Source: Mactra quadrangularis (taxonomy: Eukaryota; Mollusca; Bivalvia; Venerida; Mactridae). From it: a stretch of 64,000 bases of DNA. Shown one piece after another: positions 24,584 through 37,800 of this stretch. The notes beneath the pieces are model-generated. The model was not told where the DNA came from. It ran no database searches and worked only from the letters and a program-made list of their open reading frames with translations. Every line of letters starts with the position of its first letter. Position 1 is the first letter of the stretch. The stretch covers positions 42,231,917 through 42,295,916 of the forward strand of contig CM046298.1 in the NCBI GenBank assembly GCA_025267735.1. Reading direction: 5' to 3'. Both the position numbers and the translations under genes were made by a program.

Positions 24584-25160
24584 AGTAGCCCAATGACCAG
24601 GGGTAATAGCTGTAAAGTCGGTGAACGTGCGTAAGCATGAAACTCAGACTATAAAATGCAATTACTTAGTACTTACTAATAACACATATACTGATCGTGT
24701 TTATCTAATCAGTATTATAGATAAGTATACAAGTAATATGTTGAATCAATTAAAAGATAACAAAACTTCAGCTTGATATAAAGATGAAATAATATTTATT
24801 CAATATAATAATTTAATAATCAATAACAGACAAGAATTTTAATATAAACTAGTTATTTTGAACATTTAAAATCACACAATTCCACAAAAACGAACACAAG
24901 TTATGCCTACATGTAGTAAAAGCTATTTAATATTTACAAATTTTGTATTTTTATAATTAAAGTATGTTGGTGTTAAAATTTGAGATATAAGAAAATGGAC
25001 CTACAGTTTGAAAAAAATCTTAATTGAATTTAGAAAAAAAGATTAAAAAAACATCTATATCGTTGCTAATGGGGGTAACTTGCAACATTAAGTCTCCAAC
25101 TTTTTTAGCTGTTGGTCAAGTTGCATTATAAGTAGCATTATCAGAATACTGATTTAATAA

Positions 25161-25519
25161 GGGACCTTAGTCAGTTATTTCCCCTTGTATACTCTTTAAA
25201 TAGATAGGTACCAATAGTTGGATTACTCGGATTTTACCCTTACTTTTCAATGTAAATTTGCCAAAATTAATCTTAAATAACTTTTTTTGTAAATCATTTA
25301 ATTTGTTTGAAATTCAAGCTTATATTGTTAGGGTAAGGAACAATCTAAATTTCACCACTTGTGTAAACATCTTCATTAACAAGAAAGATATTAGATAAAA
25401 TATTTTGTTAGCCTTACATAGGAATTCAATGTTAAAATCCGATGATTCCAACTGTAAGGACTTTCTTACCAATCGAATGCTTCAGATTTTATCAGGGAAA
25501 GATAACTGACTAAAGTCCC
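25161..25519 (+). mobile_element. 359-bp TA-flanked MITE
   Basis: GGGACCTTAGTCAGTTATTT on the left, ATAACTGACTAAAGTCCC on the right. A full-length member of the family at 21857. Confidence 0.85.
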
Positions 25520-25834
25520 TATTTTTTCTAAGATATTTCTATACTATTCTGACAGATTTTCAATAGTTGATTTTTAAGGTGAAATAAATGAACGAACGGC
25601 TTTAATTACACATTTAATTACCTGTGATAGAGTTCATGTTGAAGATGCCACAATCTCATTTCGCTCCCCTATTCTGTAGACATTGTACAGTAAAATTGCA
25701 CTATAAAGAGCACCTTAGTCATTGCACAATCATGCGAAAGTTGATGAATTTTTAGTCCAAAATGATAAATTTCAGAAGAAAAATGTCCTTTTGTATTATC
25801 AATTTCAATAAATTATCTTGGGTACTGAGCTATT

Positions 25835-26096
25835 CTACCTACATGACGATACCACTTGACAATGATGTCACAAATGCTACGGTTGTCAAGAGTGTTCGCA
25901 AAAATATAAATCTGGCGTTACAAATATGATGCTTACTAAATAGCGCACGTTTTTCTACAAAGCCTCGCGTAGGTATCATGGCCATCTGACTACATGTATA
26001 ATTGACATACCATCTCCGAGTCGATGCTGTTTTGTTCCTGAAACTGTAGCATTTGTGACGTCAAAGTCACCTGCCATCGTGTCACTATAGGTAGGA
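25835..26096. mobile_element. 262-bp inverted-repeat element
   Basis: CTACCTACATGACGAT and GATGTCACAAATGCTAC on the left are mirrored by GTAGCATTTGTGACGTC and CATCGTGTCACTATAGGTAG on the right. Confidence 0.75.
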
Positions 26097-26433
26097 ACAT
26101 ACCTAAAGTTTAATGATTGGAATTTATTCAATTACTTGTAAAAATGTAAACAATACGGCAAAGCTAAAAAATTAAGTAAAAATAACAAATATAACAGATG
26201 CAATATAACAGACTGTCACAAAACTCTTGATTATGCAAATTAATTCAATTTCAAAGGTTAATGCATATGTAAATGGTAAATTGCACTTGATTAAGGACAA
26301 TTTAGAGACTTGAATACAGTCTTCATTTTGTCACCATGGTGACCAACATCTTAAGACAAAATAATCGTAAGTCTAAAACAACAAACATAAGTATAGATGT
26401 TAAATCACTAAATTATTTGATATGGAATGTATC

Positions 26434-26820
26434 TTTATTTTGATATGGAATTCGCTATACTTACTCACCTAACAGTCTTTTTTGTTCAGCATAATTGCCT
26501 GTTGCCATTTCTTACGCATGACAGGTCTGTTTCGTTTCGTCAATACGGGACATGAACTAGGTGCACGTTTGTAGTTTATATTAACAGTTACATTTCGATG
26601 GAGATTAATGAATTTTGTTCATGCGTCACATGAACTAGGGTTGAAAACTTTTGAATTTTGTTGATAAATGTTCTGACAACTAAGATTCAAAATGTGTAGC
26701 ACAGGAGCTTGCCATTCTGTATTGTAGTTTCTCGTAATAAGAAGGAGGGATTGTTTTCAAACTATGATACAGAATGTCAAGCTACTGTGATTAACAAAAA
26801 GATAAAGTTGATGTTTAATT
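26434..26820 (-). other. Candidate polyadenylation signals of the KY-like gene
   Basis: Downstream of the stop on the minus strand, the first variant signal ATTAAA is at 26814-26819 (about 325 nt of 3' UTR) and a canonical AATAAA is at 26434-26439 (about 705 nt). Neither is proven; such hexamers are common in AT-rich DNA. Confidence 0.25.
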
Positions 26821-27142
26821 CAAAGATCTAGAAAATGCTATATAACGATTGGATTGTTTTTATGTTTAAGTGTTATATTGTACATGTACATTCATATGAA
26901 GAGAGTATAGTAAATTAAATGTTTTACGATACATTCTATATCAAATAACATAGTGTTTTACAAAGTTTCCTATCTATTCTAAATAGACATAACACATGCT
27001 CTAGTAATGTATTCCATCTGAACACCGCTCCATGTATATGTTTTCATTTAAACTTGTATAGTTGGTTATAAAAGCGACGAATTTGTGAGATTGACAAACG
27101 ATTATTTTTGTTGCATAACATGATTTGCTAATAGGACCAACA

Positions 27143-28865
27143 TTAAAGTCTATATTCTAGCAATGTAGCAAATCTTTCCTCATCGCCTCCGTAGTTTGCA
27201 GCTAGTATCACTTTGGTGTCAGTACCATAATATTTAGATAGGTTGATTTTACCTTCCCATTGTACCGGTCCTAATGACTCCAACGGAAACACGTTCTGTT
27301 CCACAAACAGCACGACCTGTTTGGCTTTTGGAACGTGTGTACGGAACTTTACCTCTGGCTCTTTCATATCGGGATGCAGTACAAGTGGCTCAAACATATA
27401 ACAACCTTCTTTCCAGTGACCAAGCTGACGAGGATACGGATACACAGGTCCAGAGACTTCAGTACAGTTGATTAAATAATTAAACAAACCAAGGGAAGTA
27501 TGGGTTTGATCTTCAGCTAAGTTACCATGGATTTGTAACTTGTAGAACCCGGATGAAGGAATGTTAACAAGGAATGTCACAATAGAGGGCTGAGTTTGGA
27601 TAAAGATAAAATCTGAGACGTCCTGACCGGAGTCAGCTTGTATCAGTTGAGCATTGAATTTCATGTCACGACTTGTGCCAAGTTGGATTTCAAAATGATT
27701 GTCCCCTTTAAGGGTAATCAGTGGATCATGCTCGTTCAAAGTACGGAGGCCAAATTCGGTGAACTTCGGTTGAGGTCCAAGGAATCCAGGTTGCAATTTG
27801 GGGAGTAGAATATTTGGTTTGACGTCATTGCATTCTACAAGATACTGAGCCACTTGACGGAACCTCATGTCTTCTGAGTCCTGGGTGTCCGGATCACGGG
27901 CATATATCTCTAACCCATAGCGCCCTCTCTCGGTCATCACAACAGTGAAAGACGCCATGTTTTCTACGATTTTATACACAACCAATGGCAGATCTTGTGA
28001 CACAGAGACTTGACTCAATTTGATCTGAGAACGGAGTTGTATGGCTTTTATCATTTTTATACGGATCTCAGCTTTTCCATTCTTGGCATGCACAATAGCA
28101 CGGTTGTTGCCTGGTGTTAGACCTAACTGGTAGAAGCTCGGACCTGGGCCCCACATCAGAGAGGAGCATGGCGGGTAGGGACAAACAACCTTTTCTGGGT
28201 CCTTTTCCTGCTGCAGCAAGTACTCACAAACTTGTGAAAATGAACAATCTTTTCCAGTGGGTGTATCTTCCTTGGCGTAGATCTGTAATGTGTACAATCC
28301 TTTCTTGGGAAGACTTACTCTAACCACAGCCTTGTTGGATAGACATTCAACCATTCCATACTGACTAAGCTTTATTCCATTCACTTCATCAATATTATTC
28401 TCATAAACAAGACTCAACACAAATTTTAGACCGGTACGCCTAGATGGGAACCCAAGTTCAATCTCTGTTTCATCCGTGGTACAAACCACACCAGCTTTAT
28501 GTGACAAAGTTTGAAGTCCAAACTGTAAGAAATGTGGTGTAATCTTCGGCTGAAGAGTAAATTCGTCTAAAGTCACAGTCTCGTTAGTTAGTTGCCATTG
28601 TGATTCCTCGGGAAAGTGTGTATAGATAAGCTTATTAGGATCAACAAGGAAATAGTTTTCGTTGAAGCTATACTTGAGTTCACCATTAGCAGTTTTACTA
28701 ATGATGGGAATGGTTGCCAGGTAACTGTCCACTAGACACCATTTACCATAAATAAACACAGCATTCCACCAATGTTGACATTCCTCTGGGGACATTGGTT
28801 GACCTATACGATAACTGGCCCCTTTAGCTAACCCAGATATTACCTTACAATGAAGACCAGCAAAA
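27143..28865 (-). CDS. KY-like gene, terminal coding exon 11 (aa 638-1211)
   Basis: 1723 nt to TAA, acceptor TATTACAG. It encodes FAGLHCKVISGLAKG and QHWWNAVFIYGKWCLVD with His 669 and Asp 684, then YFLVDPNKLIYTHFP, then four beta-sandwich modules ending VCEYLLQ, VAQYLVE, LFNYLIN and LLEYRL. Unit 1 splits the equivalent region over exons 4-7, so this exon looks like a fused version with two extra modules. Confidence 0.95.
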
Positions 28866-31800
28866 CTGTAATACAAGAACAGAAATAAAACATTGGTGAG
28901 TAATTTTATAGTTAAAATTCAATTACATTTTGTATTTGGCAAAACAATCACTATTGTCAAGGATATATTTTACGACATTTACGCTGACAGTGATCATTTC
29001 TTAACAATGGCGTTAGTTTTAGTCAATTTATAACATGAGAACATAGCTTATCATCAAACAATGTTTTCATTCCGTCAGAAACGCAAATTGTTTCTTATCT
29101 CATCTTGAGCAAACGTTTTCATCATATTAGCTCTCTCCTGGAGTTCAAAGAAGAAAATTGTAGCTGTTTCAAATAAACCAAATAAAAATGTAAGCAAACC
29201 TATTGCCATCACTAAGCTCAAAGGCAGTAATTCTAAATCAATTCAGAATTATGAATTAGTTTAAACATTAACTACGTTATGGTTATAAAGACTTAAACTA
29301 TGATTGCAGCACATAGTTTCATATCTTAAATCGAACTACTTACCAACACATAGTATAAAACACATGAGCATGTGATGATCGTCCAATCTTTAACCAAACT
29401 AAAACTTCTTCAGGACTGTCTTTACCAACATTTTTAAATTCTAACTCAGAAAAATCTTTCTTTGTTAACCATCGGAAGATTAATCTGTAAAGTAAGATAC
29501 ATCAATAATAATCAATCTACTATTAACTTTAAAAAAATAGCATATTTTTATGAGTTTATTGCCGTGTCAACACGTTTTGGTTATTTTACAGCGTCCAGCG
29601 CACCTAACTTAACTTTCATGGACCCTTGTCTATAACCAGTACTCACCTATCCTTCCACAAGGCCGGAAACTTCTCCATACACCTTAATAATGGAGGAAAA
29701 TTGACATTATTGTCAAATTTTCATGAAAGGGTATAACCTCCCTGGATGGGATTCCAACCCGTACCCCCCTCGGGACACTAGATTTGAAATCCCGGCGCGC
29801 TACCAACTGCGCTACAGACAGATGGACGAAGAAAGAGTAAATATAATACAATTGGATGTCAATACATATTATTCAATATTGTTCCACTATTAGGATCATC
29901 AAAAAGGTTTGAATGACGAAAAGGTCTTAATATAGGGATCTTTTTTTTCTCGAATTAAACATGTTTGGTACTAAACAACCGTCAAAATTCACATGAGTAT
30001 GCAATTAGCTAATTACCAAGTTGTTCTTAATAGTGGACATTTACTGCAGTTGATGTATTCTGTTTTAGAATATCAGTAGATATCAAATTACCAATCAGTG
30101 ACTTAAAATGTTCAATCAACATGTTAATAAAGTCAAAATAGCAAACAATGTGGAACAATGCTATTTTTAATAAGTTACATGACATAAAGCCAACTCTTGA
30201 TTCATCTTCGTCAATAATATTTGCTATTCGACGAGATCAAATAGTAATTACGCGATGTAGAATTGGTCATACCAGATTAACACATTCATACCTTCTCAAA
30301 TGAGAGGAAGCACCTAAATGTATACCATGTGACGAGCATTTCAATGTAAAACACGATCTGCTTGGCAGACATGATCTTAAATACATCCTTGACAAATATT
30401 TTAAGGTTAACTCACTTGAAGAACTTTTTGAGTCAGTACCATCATATGCAATAGTTAACTTTTTGAAGGTAATAAATATATATAATAAAATATAGGATTT
30501 TAAATCATTATGATTGTCGATTGAATTAATAGTATCATCAAATGTTTTCGGTGCGATATGACCTTTGACCTTTTTGTGTTGGTGCGCCGTAAAACCCAAA
30601 CAATACAATGTTTTAAAATATAATGTATGATAGTAAATACATTATAGATTAATAGTTAGATATTCTTAAACTAAGAAAATGGGCATGATTACATGAAACC
30701 TTTACTCATTCAAGTACATTGACATATATGTAATTTTTTGCCCTGATAATCTTTGTAACAGAACAGATACTTTATTTCTTGTACTTTATTGTAACTACAT
30801 GAGAACAAATCTTACCTGGCTTTAGCTAGCTCATTATTAACACCAAAAGAGAATATAAGATCCCACATTAAATCTTTAAAACTATCATGGTTACATTGTG
30901 CTACCTGAAAAATAATAATGTTTAAGATAAATTAGGAAATTTCCAAATGACATATGAATGATTGATAAAAATCTTAAAAATAATAGCAATTACTTATACT
31001 TCTGTAAACAATCTAAAAAGCAGAAAGATGCAGAACTCTATCTCGAATACTCTAGTAAAACAACTTCTTTATACGTAATTGTTCCAACGACAGAGGCCAA
31101 TGCGTTCCTAAGGACAATATGTGTTAACCGTGAGATGGTGTTTCACGTTGTTACATTTCCATGGTGATTAGTTTTTAGCTCAAATTTACGATTTCGTGTA
31201 CATTTAGAATAAAATATATAAATGAAGATGTACTAGTAATTCATTAAATCGTAGTGAAAAAAATCAATCGGAAGAAAAATGGAAACGCATCAAAACGACT
31301 TTCTGTTGAATAGTTGCAGCTTTGAATTAACACTGACCTCTTCAGCATGTGAATCTAATGATTCTATCACTCTTCTGTCTGTGAAGTCATAAAAGGTCAC
31401 CATTCCTGTCATATTTACAGGAACTGGTTTAGGCGACTCGCTAAACACAGGAGACATGTTAAATGATGCTGGGGCTTTAGGGATCCCTTTCCGGTCCTGG
31501 ATTTCTAGAGCTTCTATGGTAGGCATGTTCCATGATACAAGTTTCTGAAAAAAAGAATAAAATACATAGCCTTATCCATTGCTGTAAACAGTGGTGAGAT
31601 TCTATGGAAACGTAGAGAGAAAATGCCAAGTCTAGCATTTTCACTGCAGTGAAAAGTATCAATATGTCAAGAAATAGAAATAAAACTTTGTAGAACTTAA
31701 ACTTAGAAACCAAAATGATAAAACAAGTGAATTATGTCTCCAATGCTACATAATATTATATTATTATGACGGTTTTTGGACAGTTTTCATAGCTGACGTG

Positions 31801-34800
31801 AATGAATATATATATTCGTATAGGGGCTTTAAATCAGTATGTGAAGTCAAATGAAGGGTTTCTTTCATGCAGGACCAATAAGACGACCAACAGTGGAAAC
31901 AAAATTAATAACAGAAAATGAATCATAAGACAAATTGAATAGACTCACGTGCTCTACTGCTCATGTAACAGAAGAATGCATTTCTAATATTCTCATGTTA
32001 GGAAAAATAATTTCACAGAACTCAACAGAAAATATTCTTTCTTTCTCCGAGTCAATCATATTCACAGTTTGATCGAAAATATTAATAACAGTATGGTAGC
32101 GGAAAATTAAACACAGTTATGTAGTGGTTGGAATATTTTCAGTTTTTTGCATTCATCTTTAATTGAACTCAGCGGTGCTTTGATCCTAGGGAATGAAAAA
32201 CGGGTTGTTTCACAAGGACATGTTATGTTTAAGGCTTGTTTTTTATTTCACGGTTTTGACAATTTAATGCAAGATCAGCAATCAATTTACAGATCATATT
32301 AATTCATGGCGGAATAATTAAGTGTAGTGAAAGAATCGATGTGCAGAAATGTTATTGCAAAGTTTATGAGAAAATGCGATGTGTTAAAAGGTTATTAGTT
32401 TTTTTTACAACTGATTTAATATTGCACAGTAATAATTTCTATGATCATTCTCCCTCCTTTCAAGGATTCTTAATCACCTAGTGCAATTGTCAGTCACTGA
32501 AGAAAATATGCGCCTAGTAGTTGGTTAACAGCTATGTGTTGCAACGGCGTTAAACCCAACAAAAAATCAAAGGAAATAATCACAGAGAAACAAATCATGT
32601 AAGACTGATGAGTGAGTCAACCAAAAGCACTGATGTAAATGTGGGTTATGTTAAATGATGTTAAATGTACGTATATGTTGACAAGTTCTGATTTTATTAG
32701 GTTAGGTTTAACGCCGTAGCAACCCATTGTATAGGTCATATTATTGCGGTTAGTCAACCTACTCCTTGTTCCTGGAAAGGCTAAATCTCTGAATTTTGGC
32801 TGTTTACATGTTACTTTCGTCGGTGACTGACGACTACCCTTCATGATTTAGAATCAGTGGTCAGAGGGAGAATAGCCGAAAGAAAGAAAACATTTCATGG
32901 CCAAGCTTCACGAAAGTATGTTCCATACGGGTATTGAACCTATATCATCTTTATCAGTGCTGAGACTTGTGCGCTACCGACTAAGCTAGCCTGGTGGCCC
33001 TCTGATTATCACAAAAACCTTTAAAATCCAATCGTTTGCTCGATTCAACAAGACGTCAAGAGCTGTCAGAGGAGACAGCATGCTCGACTAAATAAGTTTT
33101 TGTCACAGGAGATGTGGTTGGTGATAAGGAACATACATACATATTTTAAAATTTGAAAATATAACCTTAACAAATTAAAAGTAAAAAAAATAAAATAAAA
33201 AAAATTAAAGAAAGTTTTAAGTTCATGGGAGACATTTTGACGAAAAAATGTATTTGGAGTTATGAACCATGTCACATGAGATGTGGTTGATAATAAGGAA
33301 CATATATTTAAAATTTGAAGTCAATACCTTAAGAAATAAAATAGTTGCAGTAAAAACAAACATTTTTTAAAAAACAACTCTAAGTTCAAGGGGAGATAAT
33401 TCTGAAAACAATGTACTTGGAGTTATGAACCTTGTCAAATGAGATGTGGTTGATAATAAGGAACATATATTCAAAGTTTGAAGTCAATAACTAAAGAAAT
33501 AAAAAAGTTATAGTAAAAATATTTTACTGCACAAAAACTTTAATCAGAAATATGGACGCGGACGCCGACGCTAGGGCGAGTAGGAGAGCTCTCTATTTAC
33601 TTCGTAAAGTCGAACTAAAAATCGAATAGGTTTTCATGCTTTTTAATTGTTACCATGGTAACAAACAATTCTTACTTCTTTATCATCCTCTTCAAACATT
33701 TCACCATCCACGTCTTCTGTAGCCTGACCACGTGTTATTTCTGTAACAAATGGCGACTTCTCGTCATCCGCGAGATATAAAACGAGATATTGGCATGCAT
33801 GGTAAAATGTCTTCTTCTTTTTAGGTTGGTTAACAAATACATCAATACCATATTCACCAGGCTCAGGTAGGTTAAGTTGAATAGAAATCTGAAACAAGTA
33901 AAATTTCAATCTCCGTAAACAGATATCCTGTAGAGCATTGTCGTTCAGGATCTCTACTATCTCAATGGAGGGTCACGTCGAGATGAACTTTATGTCGACC
34001 AATCAATGCGTAGCTTTCATCTAGGCGAAAACACTATTAATCACATTTTGATTTCGTAATTTCTATTTCTAGACCAAGTTTTGCATGCTTATTTAACAGC
34101 GGTATTATTCACAGTCTGCGATTGGGCAGCTCATTTCAAATTGCGTGACGTAGACGATGTAAACAAGTTACGTATCATAACAATTTCGTCATGAATATTA
34201 TGATGAGAAAAAGTCGCCTGAACGTGACCTTCGTTAGAAAAAGGCCAGATCTAAATAAGCGATTATGCGAGCGGAAAATTTTAGATGGGGTTTTATTCAG
34301 ATTGGTAAAATTTATTAATAACAGCTTCTACCATGATACAAGTCTTTTGAGAATTCTCAGCGATTTTGTACGAAAGTGCACACTTTGTAGATGACCGCCG
34401 TGGTTTTTCAAATGGCCAATGGCCATCAAACTCATAACATTCAAATATTCAGACCGACTGTAAATACAAAGTACGTGATTAAGTTGATGGTTTACAGGCT
34501 TACACTTAATGACAGTGAAAATGACAGTGAAAATCATATGAATCAAACAATTTGCCTAACCATCGGTCCTAGGATACGTGACAATGGCTAGTTTATTGTC
34601 AATAGCTAGGCACAAAAACTAAGAGGTAGCACTGATGTTACGTGAACTACTCGATCACGGACAGAAATAGAAAACTAATAAGTTACACTCCACGCAAGAA
34701 TTAGTTCGTTTTTTCAGAAGTTTAGAAATATTATTGCCCCAATCATAGCCAAGGATCAGTTTAGATTTCTAGCTATTGTTGCATGTATCCAGGGTTCAGG

Positions 34801-37800
34801 GGTATTGATCTAAGCTTCCACTCATGCAAGGACCCTTTATGTAATATAGGGTCCTTGACTCATGGCATAAATAAGGGATTTTTCTAAATAATCAAATCTC
34901 TGTAATGTCCGTTTTTTTTCTAAACTGTCAAAACATGAATAATTTCACGGTGATTTTGTTTGTTAAAATTATTGTCGTAATACACCAATGAGTTTCCGAA
35001 AGTGTACTATGATTGAGTAAAGCTTCTTATACCGTATGATATGTTTTAGTCAAGATAGTTTTAATAACAATTAGGCCGCCAGTACAAAAACAATGCATTC
35101 AGTCACCGTGAAATTATTGAAGCTTTGACAGCTGAGAAAAAACGGACAATATTACAGTTATACAGCTTACCTTATCTAAATTATTTACAGTCATATATCT
35201 TTCTAATATTTTATCATCTAAATCACGTCTTCTAAGTTTACACATAACTTGTAGTGGGCGTGTCTTCTGAAACTTAAGTTCCATTGTATGCTCTGTTGAC
35301 GTCATTACACCTGACTTAAAATCGGGTTCTAATCCAAGCTGAAAAGATATCAAAAATTTATGTTTGTAAGGTATTAAAACTATGTAAACATTTTTTAATC
35401 AAGTTGTGTTCTGTTCTTTTTTTGTAAATAACGTACTATCATATAATTACTACAGGTGACAGTATCCAAATGAATTCACCAAGCTACAGTCTAAGTATAT
35501 ATAAGGCCACAACAAGTTGATGATATGTTCTACGGATTTTTCTAGAAAAAAAATGGGACGAGCGAGCGAAGATTTAAAAAAAATCTTAATTCAGTTGCTT
35601 TATATAGCGGTTTGACCAAATTTTTATGAGCGAGCGTGGAAATAAAAATATTTTTTTTGGTAAAAACCGTCAAAATTAAGGTGCGAGCGAATCCATAGAA
35701 CATATCATCAATTTGTAATGGCCTAAACGACTATAACGGCCAAAAAGCAACCACTCGTGCATTTGTCTTAAATGTTGGAATACATGTTTTCATCTATGAT
35801 TTATAAACAAATGAGGCTGATCAGGAAATGCTGGTTTTACTATTTTGCAATAACTTACTTAAATAACGAAAATAACCCATGTTATATGCGATGTTCATTA
35901 ATGGCCGCATGAAAAGACCAGGTGACATATTTTCACTATTCGAAACGGACAGTAAATATACATGTAGATGACGTCTATGTTAATAAACTGAACGAGAATG
36001 TCAAATTCAACGTTTGTGAATTTCCTGCATGGAATTCAGTTCAGTCGTAACATAAATAGTTTCGTTTTACATGAACTACCTATTCGGAACATATCGACCA
36101 TTCATCGAAAGAATAATTCACAGTATAAGACCGAAGAGTTCCGAATCATAAACTACCTTTCTAGCCTTGATACCGGCTCCCCATACAGTATGAAGACAAT
36201 GAGGTAACGGTGCTGCATCTATGGCTGGTTCCTTTACTTCAATACGATATTCAACAATCTCAGTTAAATGTTTATTAACGTCTTCTGGTTCCAGGCTTTT
36301 AGCGTAAAACTTGCATATAAAAGTTCCACTCTTTGGTGCCCGGAACACAAAACGGGTTTCGTCAACTTTACTCTCCTGGTAAAGCGTTGCTTTCAAGTCC
36401 GGACCTTTGTACGGACGGTTTTCATCAGTAATGGGTATTAGCTTATACCCAAACTTCAACGGTTTGGCATAACGGACAGTCCATGCTACGACGCCATTAC
36501 TAGTACGTATAATTGGCTTCTCTGTCCATCCAAGAGTGACGTTTGTTTTAAAGTAATAAGGCTTGACAAAAGGTAAGTCTTCGAATTCACTAAGTGAAAT
36601 CTTTCTAGGTATAAATTGCCATTCTGTTTGATGTGGCCAGTGACTGTATATAAAATGTTCAGGATCCGTCATGAAATAAAAGTCATCCTCCACATTTACC
36701 TGTAAGTAGATACATGTACAATAAGGTAAGTTAAAGACTTTAAGTTCATCAAGTGGCATTAGAAAAATATATTTTCAAGAGTGACGTAAGTAGGAATAGA
36801 ATCGCAATTTTCTGAGCTTATAAATTGAAAACGATCTTAGGCCACAACAAGTTGATCATATGTTCTACGGATTTTTTTGAAAAAAAAATCGGGCGAGCGA
36901 GCGAAGAAAAAAAATAGAAAAGTCTTTATTCACTTGCTTTATATAGCGGTTTGACCAAATTTTTATGAGCGAGCGAGGAAATAAAAATATTTGTTTTTGT
37001 AAAAACCGTCAAAATTAAGATGCGAGCAAATCCATAGAACATTATGATCAATTTGTTGTGGCCTTATCTAAGTATTGAAAACAATTATATTGTCCTGCGA
37101 CTTGGCTATTATGGAATGAATCATAACACTAATGCAGTATTTATTTGACATGAATTTTTAGCCATTTTGAGCCAGAATTCATACAAAACATACAATGACA
37201 CCACATATCCCCTTACTTGGGCTATAAATCGTTAAAGATGCTTCAAATCTCAGTAAACAGATATCCTGTAGAGCATTGTCGTACAGGATCTCTACTGTCT
37301 CCGTGGAAGGTCACGTTGAGATGAACTTTGTGTCGACCAATCAATGCGTATATAGCTTTCATCTAGACGAAACACTATTAATGACATTTTGATTTCGTAA
37401 TTTCTATTTTAAGACCAAGGTTTGCAAGCTAATTAAACAGCGGTATAATTCACAGTCTGCGATTGGATGGCTCATTTCAAATTGCGTGACGAAGACGATG
37501 TAAACAAGTTATGTATCATAACAATTTCGTCATGAATATTATGATGAGAAAAGGTCACCTGAACGTGACCTTCGTTTGGAAAAGACCAGATCTAAATTAG
37601 CAAGTAGGCGAGCGGAAAATTTTAGATCGGGTTTTAATCAGATTGAGATGCTTTGAGACAAAAATGAATAATACTTTATGCTAACAATGTCTCTTGTTAC
37701 CCTAAATGAGCTTTGACATTTTCACTTACAATACTTGTGGCTTGTTTCTTGTTTTATTTATATACATGTACATGTAAATCTAACATAAATAAACTCACAT

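Noticed and set aside
29755..29825. Possible tRNA genes at SINE heads (also 32930, 41790, 48660, 24350)
   Set aside because: Box A and B sequences are present, but arms do not form intact cloverleafs and each is attached to a SINE body.
30267..30608. 113-codon minus-strand ORF
   Set aside because: Shadow of the plus-strand LINE C-terminal fragment.
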